A stretch of 64,000 bases of DNA from Xanthobacter flavus (GCF_017875275.1 NZ_JAGGML010000001.1:2749001-2813000); one strand, 5' to 3'. Counted from the first letter of the stretch, positions 35,471 through 43,798 are shown. Made by a program: numbers and translations. Notes: generated from the letters alone by a model not told the origin.

Positions 35471-37909
35471 ATGGCCTCCCCCCGTTCCACCGCGCCCGTC
35501 CTGCGCGCCCAACCCGCCCCGCCCTCGGCCGCCGATCTCGCGATCCTCGGCGAGCTGGAGAAGAAGGTGCTGTGGCTGGCGAGCTGGATGATCCACAACG
35601 CCAACCATCTGCGGCCCGCCGCGGACGGCCTGAAGGTCGGCGGACATCAGGCCTCCTCCGCCTCCCTCGCCGCCATCATGAGCGCGCTCTATTTCCACGT
35701 GCTGCGCCCGCAGGACCGGGTGGCGGTGAAGCCGCACGCGAGCCCCATCTTCCACGCCATCCAGTATCTGTTCGGCCGACAGGACCGCGCGCGGCTCGAA
35801 AATTTCCGCGGCTTCAAGGGCGCGCAATCCTACCCCTCGCGCACCAAGGATGCCGACGACGTGGACTTCTCCACCGGCTCGGTGGGCCTCGGCGTGGCGC
35901 AGACCCTGTTTGCCAGCCTGGCGCAGGATTACGTCCACGCCCACGGCCTCGCCGGCGACCGGCCCAAGGGGCGGATGATCGCCCTCGTGGGCGACGCGGA
36001 GCTGGACGAGGGCAACGTCTTCGAGGCCCTGCTGGAGGGCTGGAAGCACGAGGTGCGCAACACCTGGTGGATCATCGACTACAACCGCCAGAGCCTCGAC
36101 GGCGTGGTGCGCGAAGGCCTCTACGAGCGTTTCACCGGCATCTTCGAGGCCATGGGCTGGCAGGTGGTCGTGCTGAAATACGGCACCCTCCAGCAGGCCG
36201 CCTTCGCCGAGCCCGGCGGCGATGCGCTCAAGCGCTGGATCGACGCCTGCCCCAATGCCGAATATTCCGCCCTGACCTTCCAGGGCGGCGCCGCCTGGCG
36301 CAAGCGCCTGATGGACGACCTCGGCGACCAGGGCGACGTCTCCGCCCTCATCGGCCGGCGCTCGGACGCCGAACTGTCCGCGCTGATAACCAATCTCGGC
36401 GGCCATGACATCGCCTCCCTCATCGCCGCCTTCGACGCCATCGACCACGACCGGCCGGTGGCCTTCCTCTGCTACACGGTGAAGGGCTTCGGCCTGCCGC
36501 TGGCCGGCCACAAGGACAACCACGCCGGCCTCATGACCCCCACCCAGATGGAGGCGCTGCGTGCGTCCATGAACGTGGGCGCCGGGCGCGAATGGGAGCC
36601 GTTCGAGGGGCTGAAGCATCCTGAAGGCGAGCTGCGCGCCTTCCTCGATCGCGTGCCCTTCGCGCAGGGCGGCCCGCGCCGCTATGCCGACCCCGCGCTC
36701 AAGGTGCCGGCGCTGGCGCCGCCGCCCAATCCCAGCATCTCCACCCAGGCGGGGTTCGGCCTCATCCTTCAGGATCTCGCCAAGGGCGACAGCCCGCTCG
36801 CGGACCGGATCGTCACAACCTCGCCTGATGTGACCGTCTCCACCAATCTCGGGCCGTGGGTGAACCGGCGCGGCCTGTTCGCCCATGAGGCGCTGGCCGA
36901 CGTGTTCCGGCGCGAGCGCATCCCCTCCACCTTCGCCTGGGAGTTCTCGCCCAAGGGCCAGCACATGGAACTCGGCATCGCCGAGATGAACCTGTTCCTG
37001 ACGCTCTCCGCCTTCGGCCTCTCCCATTCCCTGTTCGGCGCCCGCCTCGTGCCGGTCGGCACGCTCTACGACCCCTTCATCTGCCGCGGGCTCGATGCGC
37101 TGAACTATGCCTGCTACCAGGATGCCCGCTTCATCCTCGTGGCGACGCCCTCCGGCATCACGCTCGCGCCCGAGGGTGGGGCGCACCAGTCGATCTCGAC
37201 GCCGCTCATCGGCATGGCGCAGGACGGCCTTGCCGCCTTCGAGCCGGCGTTCGTGGATGAGCTGGCGGTGCTGATGGAATTTGCCTTCGACTATGTGCAG
37301 CGCGACGGGGATGGCGCGCCGGACGAGCGCAACTGGCTGCGCGACGAAACCGGCGGCTCCATCTATTTCCGCCTGTCCACCCGCCCGCTGGAGCAGCCGA
37401 AGCGTGTCCTCACCGAAGGGCAGAAGCGTGGCATTGTGGACGGTGCCTACTGGCTGCGCGAGCCGGGCCCCAATTGCGACGTGGTGATTGCGGTGCAGGG
37501 CGCGGTGACGCCCGAGGCCATCGACGCGGTGGCGCTCATCGCCGAGGACCGGCGGGACGTGGGCCTGCTGGCCGTCACCTCCGCCGATCGCCTCAACGCC
37601 GGCTGGACCGCTGCCGCCCGCGCCCGCGAGCGCGGCTTTGCGGGGGCGCAGAGCCATGTGGAGCGGCTGCTGTCGCCTCTGCCGCGCCATTGCGGGCTCG
37701 TCACCGTCATCGACGGCCATCCCGCGACGCTGGGCTGGCTCGGTGCCGTCGCCGGCCACCGGGTGCGGGCGCTGGGCGTCGAGCATTTCGGCCAGACTGG
37801 AACGCTGGCCGACCTCTATGCCCACTACGGCCTCGACACCGCCGCCATCATCGCCGCCGCCCAGGGCATCTCCTCCGGCCGGCCGCTGCGGCACCTGAAG
37901 GCGGTGTGA
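35471..37909 (+). CDS. Homodimeric 2-oxoacid dehydrogenase E1 (AceE/MdeB-like)
   Basis: An 812-residue thiamine-diphosphate enzyme of the single-chain E1 type. Transketolase-like motifs are visible: HASPIFHAIQYLFG, STGSVGLGVAQTLFA, the ThDP motif beginning GDAELDEGNVFEALLEGW and closing at IDYNRQSLDG, FTVKGFGLPLAGHKDNH-like contacts, and FSPKGQHMELGIAEMNL for the pyrimidine domain. The Lrp neighbour and lack of E2/E3 genes resemble Pseudomonas mdeB, a 2-oxobutyrate dehydrogenase component tied to methionine catabolism; pyruvate is the alternative substrate. The ATG at 35471 has GAGGAAA upstream. Confidence 0.85.
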   Translation: MASPRSTAPVLRAQPAPPSAADLAILGELEKKVLWLASWMIHNANHLRPAADGLKVGGHQASSASLAAIMSALYFHVLRPQDRVAVKPHASPIFHAIQYLFGRQDRARLENFRGFKGAQSYPSRTKDADDVDFSTGSVGLGVAQTLFASLAQDYVHAHGLAGDRPKGRMIALVGDAELDEGNVFEALLEGWKHEVRNTWWIIDYNRQSLDGVVREGLYERFTGIFEAMGWQVVVLKYGTLQQAAFAEPGGDALKRWIDACPNAEYSALTFQGGAAWRKRLMDDLGDQGDVSALIGRRSDAELSALITNLGGHDIASLIAAFDAIDHDRPVAFLCYTVKGFGLPLAGHKDNHAGLMTPTQMEALRASMNVGAGREWEPFEGLKHPEGELRAFLDRVPFAQGGPRRYADPALKVPALAPPPNPSISTQAGFGLILQDLAKGDSPLADRIVTTSPDVTVSTNLGPWVNRRGLFAHEALADVFRRERIPSTFAWEFSPKGQHMELGIAEMNLFLTLSAFGLSHSLFGARLVPVGTLYDPFICRGLDALNYACYQDARFILVATPSGITLAPEGGAHQSISTPLIGMAQDGLAAFEPAFVDELAVLMEFAFDYVQRDGDGAPDERNWLRDETGGSIYFRLSTRPLEQPKRVLTEGQKRGIVDGAYWLREPGPNCDVVIAVQGAVTPEAIDAVALIAEDRRDVGLLAVTSADRLNAGWTAAARARERGFAGAQSHVERLLSPLPRHCGLVTVIDGHPATLGWLGAVAGHRVRALGVEHFGQTGTLADLYAHYGLDTAAIIAAAQGISSGRPLRHLKAV

Positions 37910-37932
37910 AGGCGCGGCGCGGCGCCCCATAG

Positions 37933-37961
37933 CGCCGCTGGACTCTTGCGGCCCAGCGGCG
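37933..37961 (+). terminator. Hairpin terminator after the E1 gene
   Basis: CGCCGCTGG (37933-37941) pairs with CCAGCGGCG (37953-37961) around an 11-nt loop, 24 bases after the stop. No T tract. Confidence 0.6.
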
Positions 37962-38023
37962 GCTCCCCGTGTCCGCGGTGAAGACCGGTTCGTGTCTCCG
38001 CGACGGACCTTTGCGCGACCGCT

Positions 38024-38052
38024 TGTCCTTCGCTCCAACGTCCGCTAGAAGC
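38024..38052 (+). promoter_or_regulatory. Sigma-70 type promoter of tRNA-Ser
   Basis: TTGTCC (38024-38029) and TAGAAG (38047-38052) are exactly 17 bases apart, placing a start near 38059, about 55 bases before the tRNA. This is a good housekeeping promoter for an alphaproteobacterium. Confidence 0.55.
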
Positions 38053-38113
38053 GCAGGACCACGCCACCGGCGCCCACGGATCCCTCGCGGACCTCCTCCG
38101 GCGCCGGCTCTGC

Positions 38114-38203
38114 GGAGAGGTGGCAGAGTGGTCGAATGCACCGCACTCGAAATGCGGCATACGGGCAACCGTATCGGGGGTTCGAATCCCTCCCTCTCCG
38201 CCA
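38114..38203 (+). tRNA. tRNA-Ser (anticodon CGA)
   Basis: Acceptor arms GGAGAGG (38114-38120) and CCTCTCC (38193-38199), discriminator G, and an encoded CCA (38201-38203). The anticodon stem CCGCA/TGCGG encloses loop CTCGAAA, so the anticodon is CGA, reading UCG. A long class II variable arm (ATACGGGCAACCGTAT) and the T loop GTTCGAATC confirm tRNA-Ser. The integrase-like gene immediately beyond its 3' end makes it the likely attachment site of the following island. Confidence 0.96.
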
Positions 38204-38361
38204 GTTTAAACAACTAAGCATCTGAAAATAAATTGATATTTTAGGTGGCACGAAGTCGTGCCCCAGCATCTGCCCCAGCACGTGCGTTAGCTCGTGGTGG
38301 TCCACGGTGGACACAAGCGGGATTTGCCGAGACCATGCGGGAAGAGGCGGGACGGCGGCGC
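38204..38361. other. Attachment/arm region between tRNA-Ser and the integrase
   Basis: A 158-base AT-richer stretch starting right after the tRNA CCA. It contains the palindrome GGCACGA (38247-38253)/TCGTGCC (38256-38262) and the direct repeat CCCCAGCA (38261-38268, 38273-38280). Such repeats next to a tRNA 3' end are what integrase arm sites look like. No duplicate of the tRNA 3' end was found elsewhere in the window, so the far attachment site is missing or altered. Confidence 0.45.
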
Positions 38362-39500
38362 TCAGGCCGCCTCCCATACACGGTTCAGGATCTGCGCGGC
38401 GAGCGCGGCCTTGTCCTGCGGCAGGAACCGGCCGTAGTGGCTGGCGACCATCTCGGGCGTGTCCTGAATGGCGTAGCTCGCCTGTTCGTAGGAGCCCGTC
38501 ACCTTCAGAATGTGCGTCGCCAGCACGTCTCGCACGTTGTGCGGCCCATGCGGCAGCAGACCCTTGATGGCGCCCCGCTCGGTATAGGGGTTGTAGATGC
38601 CATAGCGCTGTATCGTCTGCCGCCACGCCTCATAGAACGTGTTCTGGCAATACGCCGGGTCCGCCGTCTTGGCCTTCACCGACTTGACGAAGAAGGTGCG
38701 GGGATCAGAGGCGCCACGCAGGAGCACCTTCCGGTGCCGGTCGATATAGGCGTCGATGTAGTGATAGAGGCTGCCGAGGTCGGGCAGCACCAGGCGGAAC
38801 GGCTTCGAGCCGAAATAGGACGAGGTGGCGTTCTTGAAGGCGCACGCCGGAATGAACACCTCCCAGCCCTGATCTCGCTCGCTCCAACGTAGCTCTCCTC
38901 GCTTTGCATCCTCAAGCTGGCGCTCCGTCGCTGGCGCCTGCCCGCGTGGGCAGACAAGAAGCTGCCGAAGGTTCTTCTGCCGAAGGCCGAGGTGAAGACC
39001 GAGGCGGATCATCAGGAAGGATCGGACCGCCTCGGCTGCCGCCACTGGATAGCGCTTGGCGTCGGGCATGAGGCGGAGGATCTCCGCGGGGATCTTCAAA
39101 TACTCCCGCACCGGGCTTTCCGCCTCGAGCACCGCCAGGATCGGCTCGAACGGATCACGATGGACGCGCACGACGCGGTTGTGTCGCCGTGCCTTTCCAT
39201 GTGAAGAGCGAGCGCCTCCGCAAAGGTCGAAGGGTCATCCCATTCGCCTTCTCGGGCGGCAGGGAATTCGACGATGGCTTTGGGCTTCGGTCCAGTCTTC
39301 CAATCGCGCTTCCTCTTCGTCTCGGGCGCCTCGTCTTCGGAGGGCTCTGACGTCAGCAGCGGGCGAGGCTGGCCAGTCGCCTCGACGGAGGCAGTCGCTG
39401 GCCGCTTGGACCGAGTGGACTGCGTTTTGCGCTTTCTCAAAGAGATTTCGCGAGCGAGCGCGTCTACGACAGGGACTAGCCCGGGGCCGGCTCGAAGCAT
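38362..39500 (-). pseudogene. Frameshifted tyrosine recombinase (island integrase)
   Basis: The C-terminal 270 codons (38362-39171) encode a tyrosine-recombinase-like catalytic region: LGLHLGLRQKNLRQLLVCP around the first Arg, then GPHNVRDVLATHILK (H-x-x-R) and ASHYGRFLPQ with the nucleophilic Tyr. The N-terminal part is in another frame, from an ATG at 39500 to about 39180 (ending ALALHMERHGDT). The two join sensibly near 39170-39195, where one frame ends HGDT and the other resumes NRVVRVHRDPFEP. A single indel or a sequencing error explains this. Orientation and proximity to tRNA-Ser fit an island integrase. Confidence 0.7.
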
Positions 39501-39784
39501 CACCTGCGCATCGATCCCGCACGACGCTGCAACCGAGGGCCAATCCGGCGCACCGCGCGGTCCTCGGCGAGAGCGTTCTCCAGCTTGCGGATCACCTCGG
39601 CCCGGTGAGCGCCGCGCGACACGACAATGTAGCGCTTGAGCACCGCCCAATCTGTCACCGGGGCGTTGCGGGCCTCGTGCCACGCCTGCCGCAGGTGGGC
39701 GGCGAAGGCGGGCCGGCTGTAGGGCGCCATGGACTGGCGCAGGAGCGACCAGGCGCGGCGCATGATGTGGGAGAGGTTGGGCAT
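39500..39784 (-). CDS. Small protein coupled to the integrase
   Basis: A 94-residue basic protein, not recognised, starting MPNLSHIMRRAWSLLRQSM and containing RPAFAAHLRQAWHEAR; no membrane segment. Its TGA overlaps the integrase ATG (TGATG at 39498-39502), indicating translational coupling. A GGAGA lies five bases before its ATG. The promoter region upstream carries palindromes shared with the divergent XRE gene. It could be an excisionase-like or regulatory partner, which is inference from position only. Confidence 0.65.
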   Translation of the reverse strand: MPNLSHIMRRAWSLLRQSMAPYSRPAFAAHLRQAWHEARNAPVTDWAVLKRYIVVSRGAHRAEVIRKLENALAEDRAVRRIGPRLQRRAGSMRR

Positions 39785-39795
39785 AATCGTCTCCG

Positions 39796-39870
39796 CTTGA
39801 GAATTTCTCAAGTAGGATTGGATTAACCTCAACTTGCGGCAGCGTCAAGCGCACTTGAGAAAAAAACAAG
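39796..39870. promoter_or_regulatory. Paired operator sites between integrase unit and XRE gene
   Basis: CTTGAGAATTTCTCAAG (39796-39812) is a perfect 8-bp-arm palindrome with one central base. A second 17-bp site (39854-39870) repeats CTTGAGAA and ends CAAG, but its right arm is degenerate. The first overlaps the ribosome site and promoter of the small-protein/integrase unit. The second lies 20 bases before the XRE start. This fits a repressor that silences the integrase and tunes itself. Confidence 0.65.
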
Positions 39871-39889
39871 CGGACGCTATACCAGCTGC

Positions 39890-40126
39890 ATGATTACACC
39901 ACAGCAGATCCGCGGGGCCCGCGCCATGTTGGGGCTCACCCAGGCCGACCTCGCCAAGGCGGCGGGCATTTCCGCAACAGCCCTCAACAACATCGAACGA
40001 GGCTCCGCCGATCCGAAGGCATCGACCCTGCTCGCCATTCAGAAGGCCCTCGAAGCCGCTGGCGTGATCTTCGTGGCAGAGAACGGCGAGGGGCCGGGGG
40101 TGCGATTGAGGAAGGGCGGGCCCTAG
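39890..40126 (+). CDS. XRE family helix-turn-helix regulator
   Basis: A 78-residue single-domain Cro/CI-type protein. The HTH is GLTQADLAKAAGISATALNNIERG, about residues 15-38, followed by a short C-terminal part (GVIFVAENGEGPGVRLRKG) common in small island regulators. It is divergent from the small-protein/integrase unit across two operator-like palindromes. Its last 4 bases overlap the end of the convergent downstream gene. Confidence 0.9.
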   Translation: MITPQQIRGARAMLGLTQADLAKAAGISATALNNIERGSADPKASTLLAIQKALEAAGVIFVAENGEGPGVRLRKGGP

Positions 40127-40716
40127 CTCCCTTCGCTCCAGCGCACCGCGACCAGTCCATCAAGGGCTTCTGCCGCGCGCCCTATTGCCCTGTAATTTGG
40201 CTTCGGGCGACCTATCCAGCCGCCCCTTCGGAAGTAGGTTTTGGTGCCGGCCATACTATCTAAATCGGACATGGAAATATTTAGCTCGAAGGCCCTATTG
40301 CGAATCTGATCAATCGCGGGAAACCCTGAGTTATTGTAAGGTTTTCGCTTCTTTTTGAGTCCCATGCCACCGGCTTTTACGCCTATTTTCTGCAACGTGA
40401 GGCCAGGGAACGCAGCGAGCAGCGCTTCGCCGCTCAGAACGGGATACAGCCGTCGCAGACGAGCCTCTTCTGACCCGGTCCACATGTGGAGACGGGTTAC
40501 CAGTCCCATAGCGCGAGCCTGGAAGCGGCATGCTGCCAGGGTGCGCCTCTCCAATACTTTGAGCGCCCTCGTGTAATCGGGATAGATCACGGCCAGCAGA
40601 GCCATTTCCCGCGCTGTCCAAACCGGCCGCCCACCCGGCGCCATACCGGTCTTCGCAATGCGCTCTCTGGCCATCTCTGCCATCCTCGCGCCCCTGGCTG
40701 CCCACCGCAGTCCCAT
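40123..40716 (-). CDS. Putative DNA-binding protein with Myb/SANT-like repeats
   Basis: A 197-residue basic protein. Two tryptophan/aromatic segments look like SANT or HTH units: PVWTAREMALLAVIYPDYTR followed by LERRTLAACRFQARAMGL, and WTGSEEARLRRLYPVLSGE followed by LTLQKIGVKAGGMGLKKKRK. A phage or island DNA-binding role is plausible, but I do not recognise a named family. The start at 40716 has GAGGAG seven bases upstream; the open frame continues upstream without a good start. Confidence 0.6.
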   Translation of the reverse strand: MGLRWAARGARMAEMARERIAKTGMAPGGRPVWTAREMALLAVIYPDYTRALKVLERRTLAACRFQARAMGLVTRLHMWTGSEEARLRRLYPVLSGEALLAAFPGLTLQKIGVKAGGMGLKKKRKPYNNSGFPAIDQIRNRAFELNISMSDLDSMAGTKTYFRRGGWIGRPKPNYRAIGRAAEALDGLVAVRWSEGS

Positions 40717-40822
40717 GCTCGGCTCCTCGGTCGGAACGCGAGCGTGATCCCATGGAAGCAGCAGGGAAAGGCGACGCCGGCAATGATCCTCGCTATCCTC
40801 AGCCTGGTCCGAGCTACCGCAG

Positions 40823-41506
40823 TCAGTGCCTGCTGCGATACTTTTCCACCATCTGCGCCGTGACGTCGCTTTCGTAGCAGATCGGCGCATAGCCTCCCGG
40901 CTTCGAATAGGCACTTCGCGCGCCGCATCGTCGGCCTCCTCGATCTGTGTCATAGGGGCATGCGCAGGAGCCCGGATAGCCGGCGCGCGATTCCGCGATG
41001 AGACGCTGGGCGATGACGGCAACCGACAACGCGGGCGCTGGGGGTGGCTTCACCTGCGGAACCGGCTTCGCGGGCTTTGCTGGCTCTACGCGGTCCTGGC
41101 CGTCGAGTGGACCGAGGAGCCTGGAGAACACCCATCCTTCCCGGCCTGTCACCGGGTGCCGCACCTTGGACCATTCGCCGGCGCGGTCGATTTCTTCCAC
41201 CTTCAGACCCTTCGCGAGCCGATCGATGATCGCGTCGTCTCGCGATGGCCCGGCCCGGAATGCCACGTCAGATCCCCTGACCTGCAGGCGGGCCGGTTCC
41301 GGCGCCGTCGGTAGGATCTTCGTGGACGTTGGCGGTGCGAGCGAAGCCGGAGAACCGGACGGCGGGACCGTCGGTCGGCTCGGGGCTACTGCCTGCTGAG
41401 ATGGACCACTCGAACTCTGCGGCGCCCTGTTGCCGCTCCCGAGCTGTCCGATGAGCCAAAGGGCGCCCCCGATGGCCACGACGGCTATGGTCGCGCGGCG
41501 CCCCAT
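40823..41506 (-). CDS. SH3-domain envelope protein with Cys-rich C-terminus
   Basis: A 227-residue protein. An N-terminal span (TIAVVAIGGALWLIGQL) anchors it to the inner membrane. A Pro/Ser-rich linker follows, then a bacterial SH3 domain (about residues 72-130: VAFRAGPSRDDAIIDRLAKG, REGWVFSRLLGP). A second Pro-rich linker leads to a C-terminal motif with CACPYDTDRGGRRCGARSAY and ICYESDVT. That C-terminal motif recurs in alphaproteobacterial SH3 proteins of unknown role. It probably binds cell wall in the periplasm. Part of the accessory region. Confidence 0.8.
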   Translation of the reverse strand: MGRRATIAVVAIGGALWLIGQLGSGNRAPQSSSGPSQQAVAPSRPTVPPSGSPASLAPPTSTKILPTAPEPARLQVRGSDVAFRAGPSRDDAIIDRLAKGLKVEEIDRAGEWSKVRHPVTGREGWVFSRLLGPLDGQDRVEPAKPAKPVPQVKPPPAPALSVAVIAQRLIAESRAGYPGSCACPYDTDRGGRRCGARSAYSKPGGYAPICYESDVTAQMVEKYRSRH

Positions 41507-41586
41507 TTCAGGTGCGCATTAAGCCGGCGGCGCCGGCGGACGGCGCAGGCGCCGCCTCGCAAGATCTGGATGCGAGCAAACAGCCG

Positions 41587-42360
41587 TCAGGCGCGGAACG
41601 GCGCCTCTTGCGCCACATCGACCTCATGACGCTCGCCACCCACGTTGATCGTGATCCGATAGGCCTTCTGATCTCCCGTCGACGTCTGCGGCGGGTCGAA
41701 AACCACCTGCCCGCCGTACCATTCGCCGGGCATCATCGTGTTGTCCTTGATCACGTCGCGCTCCAGAGCGGCCATGTTCTGTTGGCCGCGCTCGACTGCA
41801 GAATTGATCATCTGGGCATTCTGGTAGGAGGCGTTCGCTTGGGCGATGGCGTTGGCTGTGGGGCTATAACCGGAAGTCACGACCGTCGCCGATCCATAGG
41901 GCGAGTAGACCCGCGATGTGCTGTTGTAATAGCCGGCGTTGGCCGCAGCCGCGGCGTTGGCGCCCGCGGCAACACCAACGAGCACGGCCGTTATCACTTG
42001 GCGCGTCTGCTCTTCGCGCACGAGCTCCTCGTAACTGTAGACCTTGAGCGGCTTCACCGGCTGACCATCGATCAGCTGCTCGACCGTGATGTCTTCAGCC
42101 TTCAGGGTGATCGCTGCGCCGGTAGCGTTGAACACGCCCACCACGTAGACGGGCCGGGCTCCTGGCCGGAGGCCGCGAGAGGCCGGCCGAACGAGGGCTA
42201 CCGTCTTTGTCTTCTTAGACACTAAGGCCGGCTGCCCGTCGCGCACGATGGCTTCCTGTTGGGCCTTCGGCTGGAACCGGGCCACTTCGGTCGTGACACA
42301 GCCCGCCATGAAGAGCGCAGCCGTCGCCGACGCGCCGACGCGAATTCCCCGCCTCAGCAT
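41587..42360 (-). CDS. Putative lipoprotein
   Basis: A 257-residue protein with a lipoprotein signal: ATAALFMAGC, lipobox cysteine at about residue 21. The mature part has a beta-rich N-terminal half (VYVVGVFNATGAAITLKAED) and an Ala/Asn-rich hydrophobic stretch (VITAVLVGVAAGANAAAAANAG) that could insert into a membrane. It ends with a beta region (YRITINVGGERHEVDV). I do not recognise the family. An ATG ten codons upstream is possible, but GTGGGAAAATC precedes 42360. Confidence 0.75.
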   Translation of the reverse strand: MLRRGIRVGASATAALFMAGCVTTEVARFQPKAQQEAIVRDGQPALVSKKTKTVALVRPASRGLRPGARPVYVVGVFNATGAAITLKAEDITVEQLIDGQPVKPLKVYSYEELVREEQTRQVITAVLVGVAAGANAAAAANAGYYNSTSRVYSPYGSATVVTSGYSPTANAIAQANASYQNAQMINSAVERGQQNMAALERDVIKDNTMMPGEWYGGQVVFDPPQTSTGDQKAYRITINVGGERHEVDVAQEAPFRA

Positions 42361-42499
42361 GATTTTCCCACCCCCAACCTTTAGGGGCATCGTCGGAGAT
42401 ATGCAGCCGGCTGTCGAGATGAGTTAACGTTCAGTTAACAACCTGAGGCAGCAGCGTGGCTGTGGCGCCACACTGCGCCGCGAGGCTGAGATGCCCGGT

Positions 42500-42742
42500 C
42501 TATTGCCCCACGGCATCCTTCACGCACTTCGTGGTGAAGCTGGTTTGCGCTGCGCCATGTAGCTTCTTGTCGGCTGCCTGGGTATTGCAAGCCGCCGTCG
42601 CATCCTTCTGGCACTTTCCGATAAAGGACGTCCGGGCCGCGCCGGCGAGCTTCTTCGCGTCGGCGTTGGCAACGCAGGTATCAGCCGAGGCGGCGGCAGC
42701 CGAAAGCGACAGCAGGGCGAACGCGATTGCGAACGTCTTCAT
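42500..42742 (-). CDS. PsiF-repeat small secreted protein
   Basis: An 80-residue exported protein: a signal peptide (FAIAFALLSLSAAAASA), then two PsiF repeats of the form KKL-x-GAA-x-TSF-x-x-KC-x-KDA, with four cysteines. E. coli PsiF is phosphate-starvation inducible, but its function is unknown. GGGAGGGACTC precedes the ATG. Divergent from the carbonic anhydrase gene (229-base gap). Confidence 0.88.
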   Translation of the reverse strand: MKTFAIAFALLSLSAAAASADTCVANADAKKLAGAARTSFIGKCQKDATAACNTQAADKKLHGAAQTSFTTKCVKDAVGQ

Positions 42743-42971
42743 GAGTCCCTCCCAGAGGTGGTGACGGGAGGCTATCACCAGCCGAGACGACGTTCGACGG
42801 TGCCGGAACGTCAGACGCCGAGCCGCCTTCGCCGCTCTCTCCGGAGCACCGACCGCCCTCGACTGATCCGTTCCGGAAAAGTCCCGGCTTTCGCACGCCC
42901 CAGCGGCCCTGATAAGCTTGGCCGCAGCGGGCCGAATGCTGAAGGCGCCCGCCGCCCAAGGGGGAGAAATC

Positions 42972-43724
42972 ATGAGCATCAATCGCCGCACGCTGCTCGC
43001 GGGCCTTGTCGCCTGCCCGGTCTGCGCCAGCGCGGCCCGCGCGTCCGAGGGGGCGCACTGGACCTATGAGGGCCACGGCGGCCCGCAGGAATGGGGCTCG
43101 CTGGAGAAGGGCTTCTCGGCCTGCTCGGTCGGCACCCAGCAGTCGCCCATTAATCTTGAAGGCGCGGTGAAAGCCGAGAGCGCCGGCCCCATGCTCGCGT
43201 GGAAACCGTTCGCCTACAAGGTGGTGAACAATGGCCACACCATTCAGGCCGACGTGACCGGGGACGGCGGCACCGCCACCCTCGGCGGCAAGACCTATGC
43301 GCTGAAGCAGTTCCACTTCCATGCGCCGAGCGAGCACGCCGTGGACGGCAAGCGCACCGCCATGGAAGCGCATTTCGTCCATGCGGCGCCCGAGGGCGGG
43401 CTTCTGGTGGCGGGCGTCTTCATGGTGCCCGGCACGGCCAATGCCGCTCTCTCCACCATCATGGCGGCGGCGCCGCGCACGGCCGGAGACAAGACGCTGG
43501 CCGCCCCGCTCGATCCGGCTGGCTTTCTGCCATCGGCCCGCGGCACCTATCGCTACGAGGGGTCGCTGACCACCCCGCCCTGCTCTGAAATCGTGGACTG
43601 GAACGTGTTCGCGGCGCCCATCGAAGTGGCGCAGGCGGATATCGACGCCTTCCGCGCCATCTTCCCCATGAACGCCCGCCCGCTGCAGGCAGTGAACCGG
43701 CGCTTCCTGCTGCGCCTCAACTGA
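42972..43724 (+). CDS. cah: Periplasmic alpha-carbonic anhydrase
   Basis: A 250-residue alpha-class carbonic anhydrase interconverting CO2 and bicarbonate in the periplasm. The N-terminus has a signal with two Arg (MSINRRTLLAGLVACPVCAS), so Tat or Sec export is possible. Zn ligands are His115 and His117 (QFHFHAPSEH) and His134 (EAHFVH). Typical family phrases GTQQSPINL and GSLTTPPCSEIV (disulfide Cys) are present. GGGGAG precedes the ATG. A clear terminator follows. Confidence 0.95.
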   Translation: MSINRRTLLAGLVACPVCASAARASEGAHWTYEGHGGPQEWGSLEKGFSACSVGTQQSPINLEGAVKAESAGPMLAWKPFAYKVVNNGHTIQADVTGDGGTATLGGKTYALKQFHFHAPSEHAVDGKRTAMEAHFVHAAPEGGLLVAGVFMVPGTANAALSTIMAAAPRTAGDKTLAAPLDPAGFLPSARGTYRYEGSLTTPPCSEIVDWNVFAAPIEVAQADIDAFRAIFPMNARPLQAVNRRFLLRLN

Positions 43725-43777
43725 GACAAAGCGCGCACTGATACGGCCCCAACCCATTGCGGACCGTCAATTGCGGG

Positions 43778-43798
43778 GGGAGGACGGCGCGTCCTCCC
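43778..43798 (+). terminator. Terminator after the carbonic anhydrase gene
   Basis: GGGAGGAC (43778-43785) pairs perfectly with GTCCTCCC (43791-43798) around a 5-nt loop, 54 bases after the stop. Confidence 0.65.

Noticed and set aside
35207-38038. Long open frame on the minus strand opposite the E1 gene (over 900 codons).
   Set aside because: The E1 protein on the plus strand is clearly conserved. In DNA of this GC content antisense frames stay open by chance, and this one has a His/Gly/Arg-rich composition typical of such shadows. The same applies to frames opposite dnaK (15812-18118) and opposite the RbbA-like gene (30039-32966).
38180-38203. Search for a second copy of the tRNA-Ser 3' end as the right attachment site.
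   Set aside because: No convincing duplicate was seen by eye between 38.2 and 64 kb, so no attR is annotated. A computer search of the flanking sequence is needed.
39500-39784. The 94-residue protein as merely the N-terminus of the broken integrase (a second frameshift near 39540).
   Set aside because: Its own ribosome site and the exact TGATG overlap with the next ATG argue for a separate gene, though this alternative is not excluded.
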